17,322 bases of DNA. Source: Desulfobacula sp. (GTDB lineage: Bacteria; Desulfobacterota; Desulfobacteria; Desulfobacterales; Desulfobacteraceae). The stretch is from assembly GCF_021107415.1 (NCBI RefSeq), contig NZ_JAIOSW010000300.1:1-17322 (forward strand). Reading direction: 5' to 3'. Below, piece after piece: positions 1 to 7,546 of the stretch; within the stretch, counting starts at the first letter, position 1, and each line of letters starts with the position of its first letter. The notes under the pieces are model-generated. The model was given only the letters and a program-made list of their open reading frames with translations, did no database searches and was not told the DNA's origin. Position numbers and translations under genes: made by a program.

Positions 1-84
1 GCAGGTGCTCAAGGGTTTATCCAAAAACCGTATAAGTTTAATGAATTATCGGAAAAATTGAAGGAAGTATTGGAGGGGAGATGA
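1..84 (+). CDS. C-terminal end of a receiver-domain protein (probably hybrid histidine kinase), partial
   Basis: The window opens in frame 1 inside a gene; 27 codons are readable before a TGA stop. The tail reads GAQGFIQKPYKFNELSEKLK, followed by a short helix. This is the typical end of a CheY-like receiver domain: the G-F-(I/L)-x-K-P-(Y/F) stretch holds the conserved Lys-Pro of beta5 and the rest is helix alpha5. In anaerobic deltaproteobacterial-type genomes such an ending most often belongs to a hybrid sensor histidine kinase or to a stand-alone response regulator. Which of the two cannot be decided because the gene begins outside the window. A candidate terminator hairpin lies about 110 bases downstream. 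Confidence 0.75.
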   Translation, partial: AGAQGFIQKPYKFNELSEKLKEVLEGR

Positions 85-196
85 GCACATTAAACAGCTT
101 TATCATAATTCCGGCGAAAAGCATCCACCTCAGACTACGGTTGTCCAGTACTATTTCGGCAGCAGTCTGTCCGGTCACGGCAAATAACATCGGAAG

Positions 197-230
197 CAGT
201 TGTAAAGAAATTCTTTACAACTGAATTTTT
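197..230 (+). terminator. 27-bp perfect palindrome followed by a T-rich tract, candidate terminator
   Basis: The arms CAGTTGTAAAGAA (197-209) and TTCTTTACAACTG (211-223) are exact reverse complements around a single central A. They are followed by AATTTTT. As RNA this can form a stem of about 11 bp with a 5-nt loop and a short U tract, so it could end the transcript of the upstream receiver-domain gene. The stem is AT-rich, and a dyad this symmetric could equally be a protein-binding site or a relic of a mobile insertion near the decayed hipA gene. Confidence 0.45.
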
Positions 231-266
231 ATCTAATTCCTTTTCTTTCAATCTGTTAGAGATATA

Positions 267-991
267 TTGACCGATATTTTACTTAGGTGTCAAAAAGAGT
301 ACCAGTTGAGCGAATTGATTCTGATTCATCCATACTATGTCATTTTTGGCATACAGGGAGACAGAACTCGTATCCTCATAATGCAATGCCACGGGCTGTC
401 GGCTGATCATGAAATTATTTCTCGTAAGGCGGGAGCAAGGCCTAAAGCAGTTATTGCTATGAATAAACAAGGACGCATAAGGTCCGGACAGGTGTTGGTA
501 CCAAAGGGATATGATTACTGGATTTTAATATGGCCGGTGCCTATGGGTACGAGCAAGTGTTTGGAATAATGCGATCTTTGAAAGATCTTGGAATGTCTGA
601 CATTGAACAGCAACATAGACGCATTATTTTTAATGTTATTGCCCGGAATCAGGACGATCATACCAAAAACATTTCTTTTCTTATGGCATCGGATGGACGT
701 TGGAAACTTTCTCCGGCCTATGATGTTACTTACTCATATAATCATGACGGGTTATGGACAAACCAGCATCAGATGACTTTAAACGGTAAACGGGATAATT
801 TTACTGCCCATGACCTGATACAGCTTGCAGAGGTCGCAGGAATCACTGACTCGCAAAAAATTATTCATGAAGTCTTGGGCGCAGTTGAAAGGTGGCTGGA
901 ATTCGCCAGGGAAACTGGAGTTCAAAAAAATCAGATTAACGCCATTGCATCAGTACACAGAGGCGAAAGCATTAATAATTCTCTTGAATAA
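267..991 (+). pseudogene. Decayed HipA-family toxin kinase gene with internal deletion and frame change
   Basis: Two overlapping reading frames together resemble a HipA-type serine/threonine kinase. In the first (267-569, TTG start) the part from about base 420 carries AGARPKAVIAMN and GRIRSGQ, matching the HipA phosphate-binding loop region. In the second the HipA-like text starts at DFNMAGAYGYEQ (from base 521) and continues through IARNQDDHTKNISFLM (catalytic Asp and metal-binding Asn) and LSPAYDVTYSYN (metal-binding Asp) to a normal C-terminus at 991. From family knowledge about 70 residues between the Trp of GYDYW and DFN are missing, and the frames do not match, so the junction near base 520 looks like a deletion. 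The usual HipA N-terminal domain is not recognisable before base 420, and no HipB-like antitoxin is seen. An active kinase is unlikely. Confidence 0.8.
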
Positions 992-1015
992 AAAATCGAT
1001 ATATCGCAAAATATT

Positions 1016-1522
1016 ATGATGAAAATTAAAAAAAATATAACATTGATAGGAATGCCTGCGGTTGGCAAAAGTACGGTTGGAAATTTTTTAGCCAAAAAAA
1101 TCGGGTTTGATTTTCTTGACACAGATAATTTAATTCAATCAAAAGAACAAAAAACACTTTCCCGGATTATCTTAGAAAAAGGTCTTGACCGGTTTTTACA
1201 AATCGAAGAAAATCATATTGTCAGCATAGCGTGTTTAAACTCTGTGATTGCCACTGGCGGCAGCGTTGTGTACAGCCAAAAAGCCATGGGACATCTTTGT
1301 AAAATCAGTACCATTATCTATCTTTCCATTGATCTGGCTATGCTTTTAACAAGACTTTGTGATATTACATCCCGGGGAGTTGCCATCAGACCGGAAAAGA
1401 GCATTGAAGATCTTTACAAAGAAAGATCTCCCTTATATGATACATATTGTGATATAAAAATTGATTGCAGCTCAATGACAGCAGAACAAGTCGTTGAAAA
1501 AGCCTTGCAAAATTTATCTTGA
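1016..1522 (+). CDS. Shikimate-kinase-like P-loop kinase with altered substrate site
   Basis: This 168-residue protein has the fold signature of the shikimate kinase family: Walker A GMPAVGKST (residues 12-20), DTD (35-37), ATGGS (79-83), a lid segment with RGVAIRP (120-126) and the C-terminal ERSPLYD (136-142). Length is normal for AroK. Two usual shikimate-binding features are absent. The FR dipeptide of the G-E-x-x-F-R-x-x-E segment is FL here (residues 60-61), and the GGG loop is GGS. ATP-dependent phosphotransfer is therefore likely, but shikimate as the substrate is doubtful. The gene lies 24 bases after the hipA remnant and 18 bases before the next regulator, so co-transcription with the regulator is plausible. 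The ATG at 1016 has an alternative at 1019; no strong ribosome binding site is visible. Confidence 0.8.
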   Translation: MMKIKKNITLIGMPAVGKSTVGNFLAKKIGFDFLDTDNLIQSKEQKTLSRIILEKGLDRFLQIEENHIVSIACLNSVIATGGSVVYSQKAMGHLCKISTIIYLSIDLAMLLTRLCDITSRGVAIRPEKSIEDLYKERSPLYDTYCDIKIDCSSMTAEQVVEKALQNLS

Positions 1523-1540
1523 GACAAAGGGGGTCCTGTT

Positions 1541-2458
1541 ATGAGTGAAATGCTGTCAACCAGAGAAGTTGCAAAATTTTTAAACGTAAATGAAAAAATG
1601 GTTTATTCACTTATTGCGGAAAAAAATCTGCCGGCCTCCAAAGTTACAGGCAAATGGTTGTTCCCCATACACCTTGTTCGCCAGTGGATAGAAGTCGCCA
1701 CACAGAATTACCCCCAACTGGCCAAACTTCCCCCTTACCACGGGCTTGTCCTCATTGCCGGCAGCAATGACTTATTGCTGGATAAGATTATTTCAACTTT
1801 TAACCTCAAGCACGAAAAACAGATGGCTATGTTCGGCATTGCAGGCTCCATGGGTGGATTAAAAGCCTTAAAGCAAAATCTCTGCCACATTGCCTCAAGC
1901 CATCTTCTTGCAGACAACGAAGAGTATAATTTCCCTTTCTTAAAAGATGAAATGAACCAGATGCCTGCAGTGGTAAATTTTTGTTTAAGAGAGCAGGGCA
2001 TTATTGTCCAAAAAGGGAATCCAAAAAATATCCAATCGGCCAAAGACCTTGGAAACCCGAATATCAGAATCATCAACCGGCCGCTGGGTACAGGAACACG
2101 GCAACTTTTTGATAAAGAACTAAAAAAATCAGGAATAAAAGGCGAAACCATAGATGGATATGAAAATAGTTTATCCAGACACATGGATGTTGGTTTGCAA
2201 ATCCTCACAAATAAAGTAGATGCAGGTCCCGGCATCAGACCGGTTGCCAGTATTTTAGGACTTGATTTTATTCCTATCTGCTGGGAGAAATTTGATTTGC
2301 TCATCACCAAAGAACGCTTTTTTGATCAGGGTATCCAGCTCTTTTTATCACTTTTAAAAGGTAAGGTCATTCAAGCTGCTGCCGAAGAATACGGTGGTTA
2401 TGATTTATCCATGACCGGTAAAATGATTTACCCTGAATCTGAACCGGAATCTGAATAA
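1541..2458 (+). CDS. One-component regulator: excisionase/MerR-type HTH plus PBP-like ligand domain
   Basis: A 305-residue protein. Residues 5-52 (LSTREVAKFLNVNEKMVYSL... KWLFP) form an excisionase-type winged helix that binds DNA. From about residue 68 follows a periplasmic-binding-protein-like domain (PBP_like family) with INRPLGTGTRQLFD, a GYENS turn, a central KVDAGPGIRPVA segment and LGLDFIPICWEKFDLL near the end. There is no signal peptide, so the ligand domain is cytoplasmic. Proteins of this architecture are usually annotated as substrate-binding-domain regulators, and relatives of the domain occur with molybdate/tungstate or molybdopterin functions. The ligand here is unknown. A strong ribosome binding site (AAAGGGGG) precedes the ATG. 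The last 31 bases overlap the 3' end of alr on the other strand and encode an acidic tail PESEPESE. Confidence 0.8.
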   Translation: MSEMLSTREVAKFLNVNEKMVYSLIAEKNLPASKVTGKWLFPIHLVRQWIEVATQNYPQLAKLPPYHGLVLIAGSNDLLLDKIISTFNLKHEKQMAMFGIAGSMGGLKALKQNLCHIASSHLLADNEEYNFPFLKDEMNQMPAVVNFCLREQGIIVQKGNPKNIQSAKDLGNPNIRIINRPLGTGTRQLFDKELKKSGIKGETIDGYENSLSRHMDVGLQILTNKVDAGPGIRPVASILGLDFIPICWEKFDLLITKERFFDQGIQLFLSLLKGKVIQAAAEEYGGYDLSMTGKMIYPESEPESE

Positions 2459-3579
2459 ATCTTTTTTACCCGGGCTGTCAAAGCAGATACAACCTCATAA
2501 TTAATTGTATTTACCCTGTTTGCCAATTCATCTGCACCAAGGGTTTCATCCCCCTGGGAACCAATCAACACGACTTCACACCCGGGAGTTACATCAGGGA
2601 TATTTCCCACATCAATCATGGTCTGGTCCATGCAGACCCGCCCGACAACGGATGCCCTGTGCCCTTTAACCAGCATAACGCAATTGGATGAGAACTGTCT
2701 TGAAAATCCATCCGCATATCCGATGGGCACCGAGGCAAGCCTTGTCTGTCTTTGGGTTTCATGGGTCATTCCATAACTGACATAAAATCCTTTGGGGACA
2801 TCTCTGACAGCTGTCACAATGGATTTTAACGTCATGGCTGGAGTCAGTTTTATTTTTGTCTGATCCACCTCACAGGAAGGATAGAGTCCATAAATGGAAA
2901 TACCGGCTCTCACCATATCAAAATGAGACCGGGGAAACTCAATAATACCAGCACTGTTTGCAGCATGGCAGGTCGAAAGTTCGAGTCCATTTTTTTTTAA
3001 ATCTTCCAGTAAGGATGCAAACAACTCTATTTGTAAATCAGTATAGGTTCTATCCTTGCTGTCGGCTGCAGCAAAATGAGTATAGATACCTTTAAGAGCA
3101 ATTCCCGGCAATTTTACAATTTCTTGAATTTTTTTTAACACTTGTTTTTTTGCCGGTTTAATGACCATGCCGACCCTGCCCATTCCCGTATCAACCTTTA
3201 AATGAACTTTTACAGGCTTGTTCAACAATTTTGCTTCGTTGGACAAGGCTTTGGCCATGTTTAGACCATACACGGTCGTAACCAGATCAAGGTCTTTTAT
3301 TATGGCGGCCTGTGACGGATGGATATATCCGAAAACAAGTATTGGTGCATTTATCCCGGCATTCCGGAGCTCAACAGCTTCATTGAGCCTTGCTACCCCC
3401 AGCCAGTCCGCACCACTTTGAAGGGCCTTTTGGGCAACTCTTACCGCACCATGTCCATAACCATCCGCCTTGACCACTGCCATGAATTTGGAATTTTTGT
3501 CGGTCATTTGTTTTAGATTTTGAATGTTCTTTTGGATGGCATCAAGATTAATACAGGCTTTTACAAGGGGATATTCCAT
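2428..3579 (-). CDS. alr: Alanine racemase
   Basis: This 383-residue protein is a fold-type III PLP enzyme that interconverts L- and D-alanine for peptidoglycan synthesis in the cytoplasm. The N-terminal barrel carries AVVKADGYGHGA with the PLP-binding Lys37. The substrate/cofactor region HLKVDTGMGRVGM (residues 126-138) is present. The C-terminal beta domain carries VSYGMTHE with the catalytic Tyr269, followed by PIGYADGFSR and GRVCMDQ (313-319). Length is normal. The ATG is preceded by AAAGGAAG at good spacing. It is the last gene of a nrdD-nrdG-alr operon, starting 12 bases after the nrdG stop. The C-terminal tail SDSGSDSG lies in the 31-base overlap with the convergent regulator gene and is unlikely to be part of the fold. 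Confidence 0.95.
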   Translation of the reverse strand: MEYPLVKACINLDAIQKNIQNLKQMTDKNSKFMAVVKADGYGHGAVRVAQKALQSGADWLGVARLNEAVELRNAGINAPILVFGYIHPSQAAIIKDLDLVTTVYGLNMAKALSNEAKLLNKPVKVHLKVDTGMGRVGMVIKPAKKQVLKKIQEIVKLPGIALKGIYTHFAAADSKDRTYTDLQIELFASLLEDLKKNGLELSTCHAANSAGIIEFPRSHFDMVRAGISIYGLYPSCEVDQTKIKLTPAMTLKSIVTAVRDVPKGFYVSYGMTHETQRQTRLASVPIGYADGFSRQFSSNCVMLVKGHRASVVGRVCMDQTMIDVGNIPDVTPGCEVVLIGSQGDETLGADELANRVNTINYEVVSALTARVKKIYSDSGSDSG

Positions 3580-3591
3580 GTATACTTCCTT

Positions 3592-4296
3592 TCAACGGAC
3601 AATAGATGTATCAACATATTTATCTATTATCTCTTTTAGTTCGAGCATCTCTTTATCTGAAAAAAAGTTATTATCCTCTTTTAAAAATTCCGGATCAAGT
3701 ACTTCTACATTCCGCGAGCATTTCTGGAGGATATAATGGGATGCCCCCTTAATCATTTCACCGATCTCTTTCATGATTTTTTTACTGACAAATGGTCTAC
3801 TGCAGGTGGTTCTGAATTCATAGGCCGGTGCTTTTTCCATCAAAAGGCGAATACTCTCATAAATTTTTTTGGTATCAAACTTGCCCGGCATCACAAGATG
3901 ATAATTTTCAAGGCTGGTTTTTATATCCATGGAGATAAAATCAATCAGGTTTTCTTCAAAAAGGTTTGCCAGTACATGGGGACGTGTCCCGTTACTGTCC
4001 AGCTTTAATTTATATCCCATGTCCTTGATTTTCTTGCAAAATAATATCAGATCTTTTTGCAGTGTGGGTTCTCCTCCCGTAATCACAACGCCTTCAATAA
4101 ATCCTTTTCTTTTTTCAAGAAATTCAAAGATCTTGTTTTCATCATATAGGTTGCCAGTCCTTTTTTTAGGACTGGCAACCAGATCAGGGTTATGGCAATA
4201 GGGGCAGATGAAATTGCAACCTTGTGTAAAAAGGATGCAGGCTATGGTTTCAGGAAAGTCAATGAGCGAATTCTTTTGAAAGCCACCGATATTCAT
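3592..4296 (-). CDS. nrdG: Anaerobic ribonucleotide reductase activating protein (radical SAM)
   Basis: The product (234 residues) is a radical-SAM activase that installs the glycyl radical on NrdD using S-adenosylmethionine and a reduced 4Fe-4S cluster. The cluster motif C-x3-C-x2-C is CNFICPYC (Cys27, Cys31, Cys34), and the SAM-binding motif ITGGEPTL follows at residues 72-79. The N-terminus GGFQKNSLIDFPETIACILF is typical of the NrdG2-type activases, which are longer than Escherichia coli NrdG (154 aa). The frame is open upstream to 4374, but that extension would overlap nrdD; I chose the ATG at 4296, 16 bases after the nrdD stop, because the family begins there. Codons 39-50 form a perfect 13-bp inverted repeat (reported separately). 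It lies between nrdD and alr in one operon. Confidence 0.93.
   Translation of the reverse strand: MNIGGFQKNSLIDFPETIACILFTQGCNFICPYCHNPDLVASPKKRTGNLYDENKIFEFLEKRKGFIEGVVITGGEPTLQKDLILFCKKIKDMGYKLKLDSNGTRPHVLANLFEENLIDFISMDIKTSLENYHLVMPGKFDTKKIYESIRLLMEKAPAYEFRTTCSRPFVSKKIMKEIGEMIKGASHYILQKCSRNVEVLDPEFLKEDNNFFSDKEMLELKEIIDKYVDTSIVR
4149..4180 (-). repeat. Perfect 13-bp stem-loop inside the nrdG coding region
   Basis: On the plus strand GGTTGCCAGTCCT (4149-4161) and AGGACTGGCAACC (4168-4180) are exact reverse complements separated by six T. In the nrdG message this gives a GC-rich 13-bp hairpin with an A6 loop at codons 39-50, just after the radical-SAM cysteines. There is no U tract behind it, so it does not look like a classical terminator. 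The encoded residues (VASPKKRTGNL) fall in a variable region of the family, so the sequence is free to carry an RNA signal. Confidence 0.85.
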
Positions 4297-4312
4297 TTTT
4301 AAGTTTTCTTTA

Positions 4313-6412
4313 TCAGGCCACTTTAAATGTGTTAAATGTTTTACGCATGCAAAATTCTGTCTGCTTTCCCTCATTCCATTGTCCGACAGGTCTTAAATAC
4401 CCGACCACTCTTGAGTAGACTTCAGTTTCTGCATCACAGGTCTCGCATCTTTCATGCTCGCCTGAAATATATCCATGGGACGGACAGACACTGAATGTCG
4501 GGGTCAATGTAAAATACGGCAGTCTAAACGAGTTAGACACCTTGTTTATTACATTTTTCACAACCTCTATGTCGGTCACTTCTTCCCCTAAAAAAAGATG
4601 CTGGACAGTTCCGCCGGTATATTTGACCTGCAATCTGTCCTGAAGTTCCAGGGCTTCAAAAATATCATCGGTATAGTTTACCGGCAAATGGGTGGAATTG
4701 GTATAAAATGGAGATTTACCCTGCTTATATTCTTCTTCATTGGCACAGATAATATCTTCAAACCTGGCCTTGTCCATACTGGCAAACCGATAGGTGGTGC
4801 CTTCAGCCGGGGTGGCTTCAAGGTTGAAGATCTCATCGGTTTCTTCCTGCAATTGTTCAATTTTGGTTCTGATATGGTCCATGACCTTTACGGCAAAATC
4901 CTGACCGTTTTGTGTGGCAATGTTTTCACCCATAAAGTTGAGACAGGCTTCATTCATGCCCAGGATGCCAATGGTTGAAAAATGGTTGCGCCAGTAGACA
5001 CCCGTACCCTCTTTAATTTTTCTTAAATAAAATTTTGAATAGGGGTAAAGATCACCTTCTGTAAATTTTTCAAGAATTTTGCGTTTAATACTCAATGAGT
5101 CTGCTGAATACTTGATAAGCGTATCCAGCCTCTCAAAGAAATCGTCTTCATCTTTTGCCAGGTAACCGATTCTCGGCATGTTCATGGTGACAACCCCAAT
5201 GGAGCCGGTCAATGGATTGGCACCAAACAGACCGCCGCCTCTTTTTCTCAGTTCCCTGTTGTCCAGCCTTAATCGGCAGCACATGGAACGGGCATCTTCA
5301 GGGTCCATATCTGAATTTACAAAATTTGAAAAATAGGGAATACCGTATTTTCCGGTCATTTTCCAGATATTTTCAAGATTTGGATTGGTCCAGTCAAAAT
5401 CCTCGGTAATATTATAGGTCGGGATCGGGAAGGTAAAGACCCTGCCTTTTGCATCCCCTTCCATCATCACTTCTGCAAAGGCAGCATTCAGTATGTCCAT
5501 TTCTTTCTGATACCCTGCATAGGTCGCCTCTCCATATTCTCCACCAATGACAACGGGAGAATCCTTTAAAGTGGACGGTACATTCAGGTCCATGGTGATA
5601 TTTGTAAACGGTGTCTGGAAACCGACCCTTGTGGGAATATTGATGTTAAATACAAACTCCTGGAGCGCCTGTTTAACCTCTTTGTAGGACAAGTCATCTT
5701 CCCTGATAAACGGCGCTAAAAGTGTATCAAAATTGGACATGGCCTGGGCACCGGCAGCCTCGCCCTGCAATGTATAAAAAAAGTTAACAATCTGACCCAG
5801 CGCAGTTCTAAAATGTTTGGGCGGAGCAGATTCCACTTTTCCGGCCACTCCTTTAAACCCTTCAAGCAAAAGATCCTGTAAGTCCCATCCCACACAATAT
5901 ACGGATAAAAGGCTTAAATCGTGAATATGGAGATCTCCTCTGTAGTGTGCATCCCTGACGTCCGGCGGATAAATTTTGTTGAGCCAGTATTCTGCTGTAA
6001 TATCTGAAGATATGTAATTGTTCAATCCCTGGAGAGAATAACTCATATTGCTGTTTTCTTTGACTTTCCAGTCCATCCTCCGAATATAGGATTCCATGAG
6101 TCCCACATTCTCTTTAATGGCAATCTTTCTGATCTGGTTATGCTGCTCCCGGTAGATAATGTATGCTTTGGCAGTTTTATAAAACGGAGAATCCAAAAGG
6201 ACCCTTTCCACGATGTCCTGGATTTCTTCTACTTCAGGAACTGCACCAAGACGCAGGTCTCTTGCCAGTGTGATAACTTTCAACGTCATTTTTTTTGCTT
6301 CTCTTCCATTGAATTCACCGCTTGCCTCACCTGCTTTTTGAATGGCATGGGTAATTTTTGATGAATCAAACGCTGCCATTCTTCCATCCCGTTTTTTAAT
6401 TTGCTCAAACAT
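4313..6412 (-). CDS. nrdD: Class III anaerobic ribonucleoside-triphosphate reductase
   Basis: This 699-residue oxygen-sensitive glycyl-radical enzyme reduces ribonucleoside triphosphates to deoxyribonucleotides for DNA synthesis without oxygen. An ATP-cone allosteric domain occupies roughly residues 1-95 (KKRDGRMAAFDSSKITHAIQ). The catalytic barrel includes NIPTRVGFQTPFTN (258-271) and MCCRLRLDN (377-385) with active-site Cys. Near the C-terminus a zinc site is formed by C643-x2-H646 and C656-x2-C659, followed by the glycyl-radical loop RVVGYLRPVGQW with the likely radical Gly671. The zinc site has a His where four cysteines are common. The ATG has a good ribosome binding site (GAGGTGG). It is the first gene of the operon with nrdG and alr, which supplies both its activase and a cell-wall enzyme. 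Confidence 0.96.
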   Translation of the reverse strand: MFEQIKKRDGRMAAFDSSKITHAIQKAGEASGEFNGREAKKMTLKVITLARDLRLGAVPEVEEIQDIVERVLLDSPFYKTAKAYIIYREQHNQIRKIAIKENVGLMESYIRRMDWKVKENSNMSYSLQGLNNYISSDITAEYWLNKIYPPDVRDAHYRGDLHIHDLSLLSVYCVGWDLQDLLLEGFKGVAGKVESAPPKHFRTALGQIVNFFYTLQGEAAGAQAMSNFDTLLAPFIREDDLSYKEVKQALQEFVFNINIPTRVGFQTPFTNITMDLNVPSTLKDSPVVIGGEYGEATYAGYQKEMDILNAAFAEVMMEGDAKGRVFTFPIPTYNITEDFDWTNPNLENIWKMTGKYGIPYFSNFVNSDMDPEDARSMCCRLRLDNRELRKRGGGLFGANPLTGSIGVVTMNMPRIGYLAKDEDDFFERLDTLIKYSADSLSIKRKILEKFTEGDLYPYSKFYLRKIKEGTGVYWRNHFSTIGILGMNEACLNFMGENIATQNGQDFAVKVMDHIRTKIEQLQEETDEIFNLEATPAEGTTYRFASMDKARFEDIICANEEEYKQGKSPFYTNSTHLPVNYTDDIFEALELQDRLQVKYTGGTVQHLFLGEEVTDIEVVKNVINKVSNSFRLPYFTLTPTFSVCPSHGYISGEHERCETCDAETEVYSRVVGYLRPVGQWNEGKQTEFCMRKTFNTFKVA

Positions 6413-6505
6413 GTATCCACCTCTTGAAATCTCATTGAAATTAACATATCTTTTGTAAGCGTTTATAGTGGCTTTTAAAAAAAATGCCTGAAACGCTGAA
6501 CAATA

Positions 6506-6534
6506 GATTTAATCAACATATTGTTGTTTGTCAA
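6506..6534 (-). promoter_or_regulatory. Candidate promoter of the nrdD operon with a palindrome in the spacer
   Basis: Reading the minus strand, a perfect -35 box TTGACA (6529-6534) is followed after 17 bases by TAAATC (6506-6511), a poor -10 box. The spacer holds the palindrome CAACA-ATA-TGTTG (6514-6526). A wider inverted repeat, AACAATA/TATTGTT (6499-6505 and 6519-6525), brackets the -10 region. This layout fits a repressor-controlled promoter about 95 bases upstream of nrdD. The sequence does not match the NrdR-box consensus well, so the regulator is unknown. Confidence 0.45.
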
Positions 6535-6585
6535 GAAAAAAAATCTATATGTTGTGATTTTAACAAAAATTTTATAGAAACGCAA

Positions 6586-6834
6586 ATGCAATTAGATCAA
6601 AACCCATTTTTTAGAAAAGCCATAACGCCCTGGTACGATTCAAATTTTGCCTGCTGGACACTTATCATTATAATGTTCTTTGTCTTTGCCTTTGCTATTG
6701 CCGGTATTTTTGTTGGCTCCGGCAATCCGAATTTCCAGGAACACGTATGGTTTCCAGGCTTTCTGGCATTCTTGAGCTTATTTCTTGTGGTTAAAATAAT
6801 TTTAAGACTTAAAAGACGTTCAAAAAACAATTAG
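6586..6834 (+). CDS. Small two-helix membrane protein, unknown function
   Basis: An 82-residue protein with two predicted membrane helices: residues about 21-43 (WTLIIIMFFVFAFAIAGIFV) and 57-74 (FPGFLAFLSLFLVVKIIL), ending in a basic cytoplasmic tail (RLKRRSKNN). The N-terminal FRKAITPWYDSN and the segment FQEHVWFPGFLAFLS resemble small uncharacterised proteins I associate with anaerobic Desulfobacterota; no function is known to me. The frame is open from 6484, but the upstream part overlaps the nrdD promoter region and is not membrane-like, so I take the ATG at 6586. The ribosome binding site is weak. Its stop overlaps that of the convergent Nudix gene by two bases. Confidence 0.7.
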   Translation: MQLDQNPFFRKAITPWYDSNFACWTLIIIMFFVFAFAIAGIFVGSGNPNFQEHVWFPGFLAFLSLFLVVKIILRLKRRSKNN

Positions 6835-7403
6835 TTGTTTTTTAACAAAATTTCGATAAGATGGTATAAAATCTTTGCAGTCACCCCCCAGACCTGAACA
6901 TCTTCATAGGGGTATGTCAGGTGCATAACATTGGGTACTTGTCGATGAAACCCCTTGTTTTTATGCAGATTAATCAAATACTTTAAAGGAATCTGAAACA
7001 CTCTGGATATTTCAGACCTATCATAGTTAATGGACTCTTTTTGATTCCAGATACCGACCCATGCTTCAATATCCTTGCTGTTAATGGTTTGAAAATGTCC
7101 AAGAGAACCGATGACCTCTACGTTTTTCCGGTTTATCCCCATTTCTTCAGTCAGTTCCCTTAACGCAGTATCCTTTGTTGAAAAATCCGTCTTGTCTTTA
7201 TGCCCGCCTGGAAATGCCATCTGGTTTGCCCAGGGGTATCCTTTTACATCCGCTTTCTGGATAAACAGCAGCTCAACTTCCTTATTAAAAACAAACAGGG
7301 CAATCACACTGGTTGGCTGAAACAGATCATCCTCCGGAGGCCCGGGGTGTGATCCTTTCTGAACTGCAGATCGAATAATGGTGATACACTTGTTTTTATC
7401 CAT
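6831..7403 (-). CDS. Nudix hydrolase, CoA-pyrophosphatase-like
   Basis: This 190-residue protein has a Nudix core at residues 64-90: AFPGGHKDKTDF followed by ALRELTEEMGI, holding the metal-binding R-E-x-x-E-E-x-G. The spacing from the GG to REL has one extra residue compared with the canonical G-x5-E-x7-REUXEE box. That spacing and the preceding LLFIQKADVKGYPWANQMAF are typical of the NUDT7/NUDT8-like branch, which hydrolyses coenzyme A and CoA esters. The CoA-specific LLTxR motif appears only loosely (LLFIQK), so the substrate is uncertain. The start is the ATG at 7403. It is transcribed alone, convergent with the small membrane protein gene and divergent from the YkgJ-family gene. Confidence 0.85.
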   Translation of the reverse strand: MDKNKCITIIRSAVQKGSHPGPPEDDLFQPTSVIALFVFNKEVELLFIQKADVKGYPWANQMAFPGGHKDKTDFSTKDTALRELTEEMGINRKNVEVIGSLGHFQTINSKDIEAWVGIWNQKESINYDRSEISRVFQIPLKYLINLHKNKGFHRQVPNVMHLTYPYEDVQVWGVTAKILYHLIEILLKNN

Positions 7404-7546
7404 GAAAGCCTTTACCTGAAATATTTAAATAAAACTCAAAAAAGATACAGGGAAAAATTGTCATTGTCAAACCCCTGAAATTTTAATAAACATCCTTATA
7501 CCTTAATCATAATACCGGTTTTGTATAGGGAGAAAAGATCAGGCAA

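Noticed and set aside
84..197. Minus-strand text LFAVTGQTAAEIVLDNRS resembling the core of RhuM-family (virulence/abortive) proteins.
   Set aside because: Only about a dozen residues fit, with no continuation in frame; might be a decayed fragment next to the hipA remnant but cannot be supported.
81..224. Short plus-strand ORF of 47 codons overlapping the stop of the receiver-domain gene (ATGA).
   Set aside because: Unremarkable composition, no ribosome binding site of its own, and it runs into the palindrome at 197-223; more likely chance.
1735..2310. 191-codon minus-strand ORF across the one-component regulator.
   Set aside because: It is the antisense shadow of a gene with clear HTH and PBP-like motifs, and has no recognisable domain or ribosome binding site.
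4297..4374. Upstream extension of nrdG to an ATG at 4374 inside nrdD.
   Set aside because: The extra 26 residues overlap the nrdD end and are not part of the activase family; the ATG at 4296 fits better.
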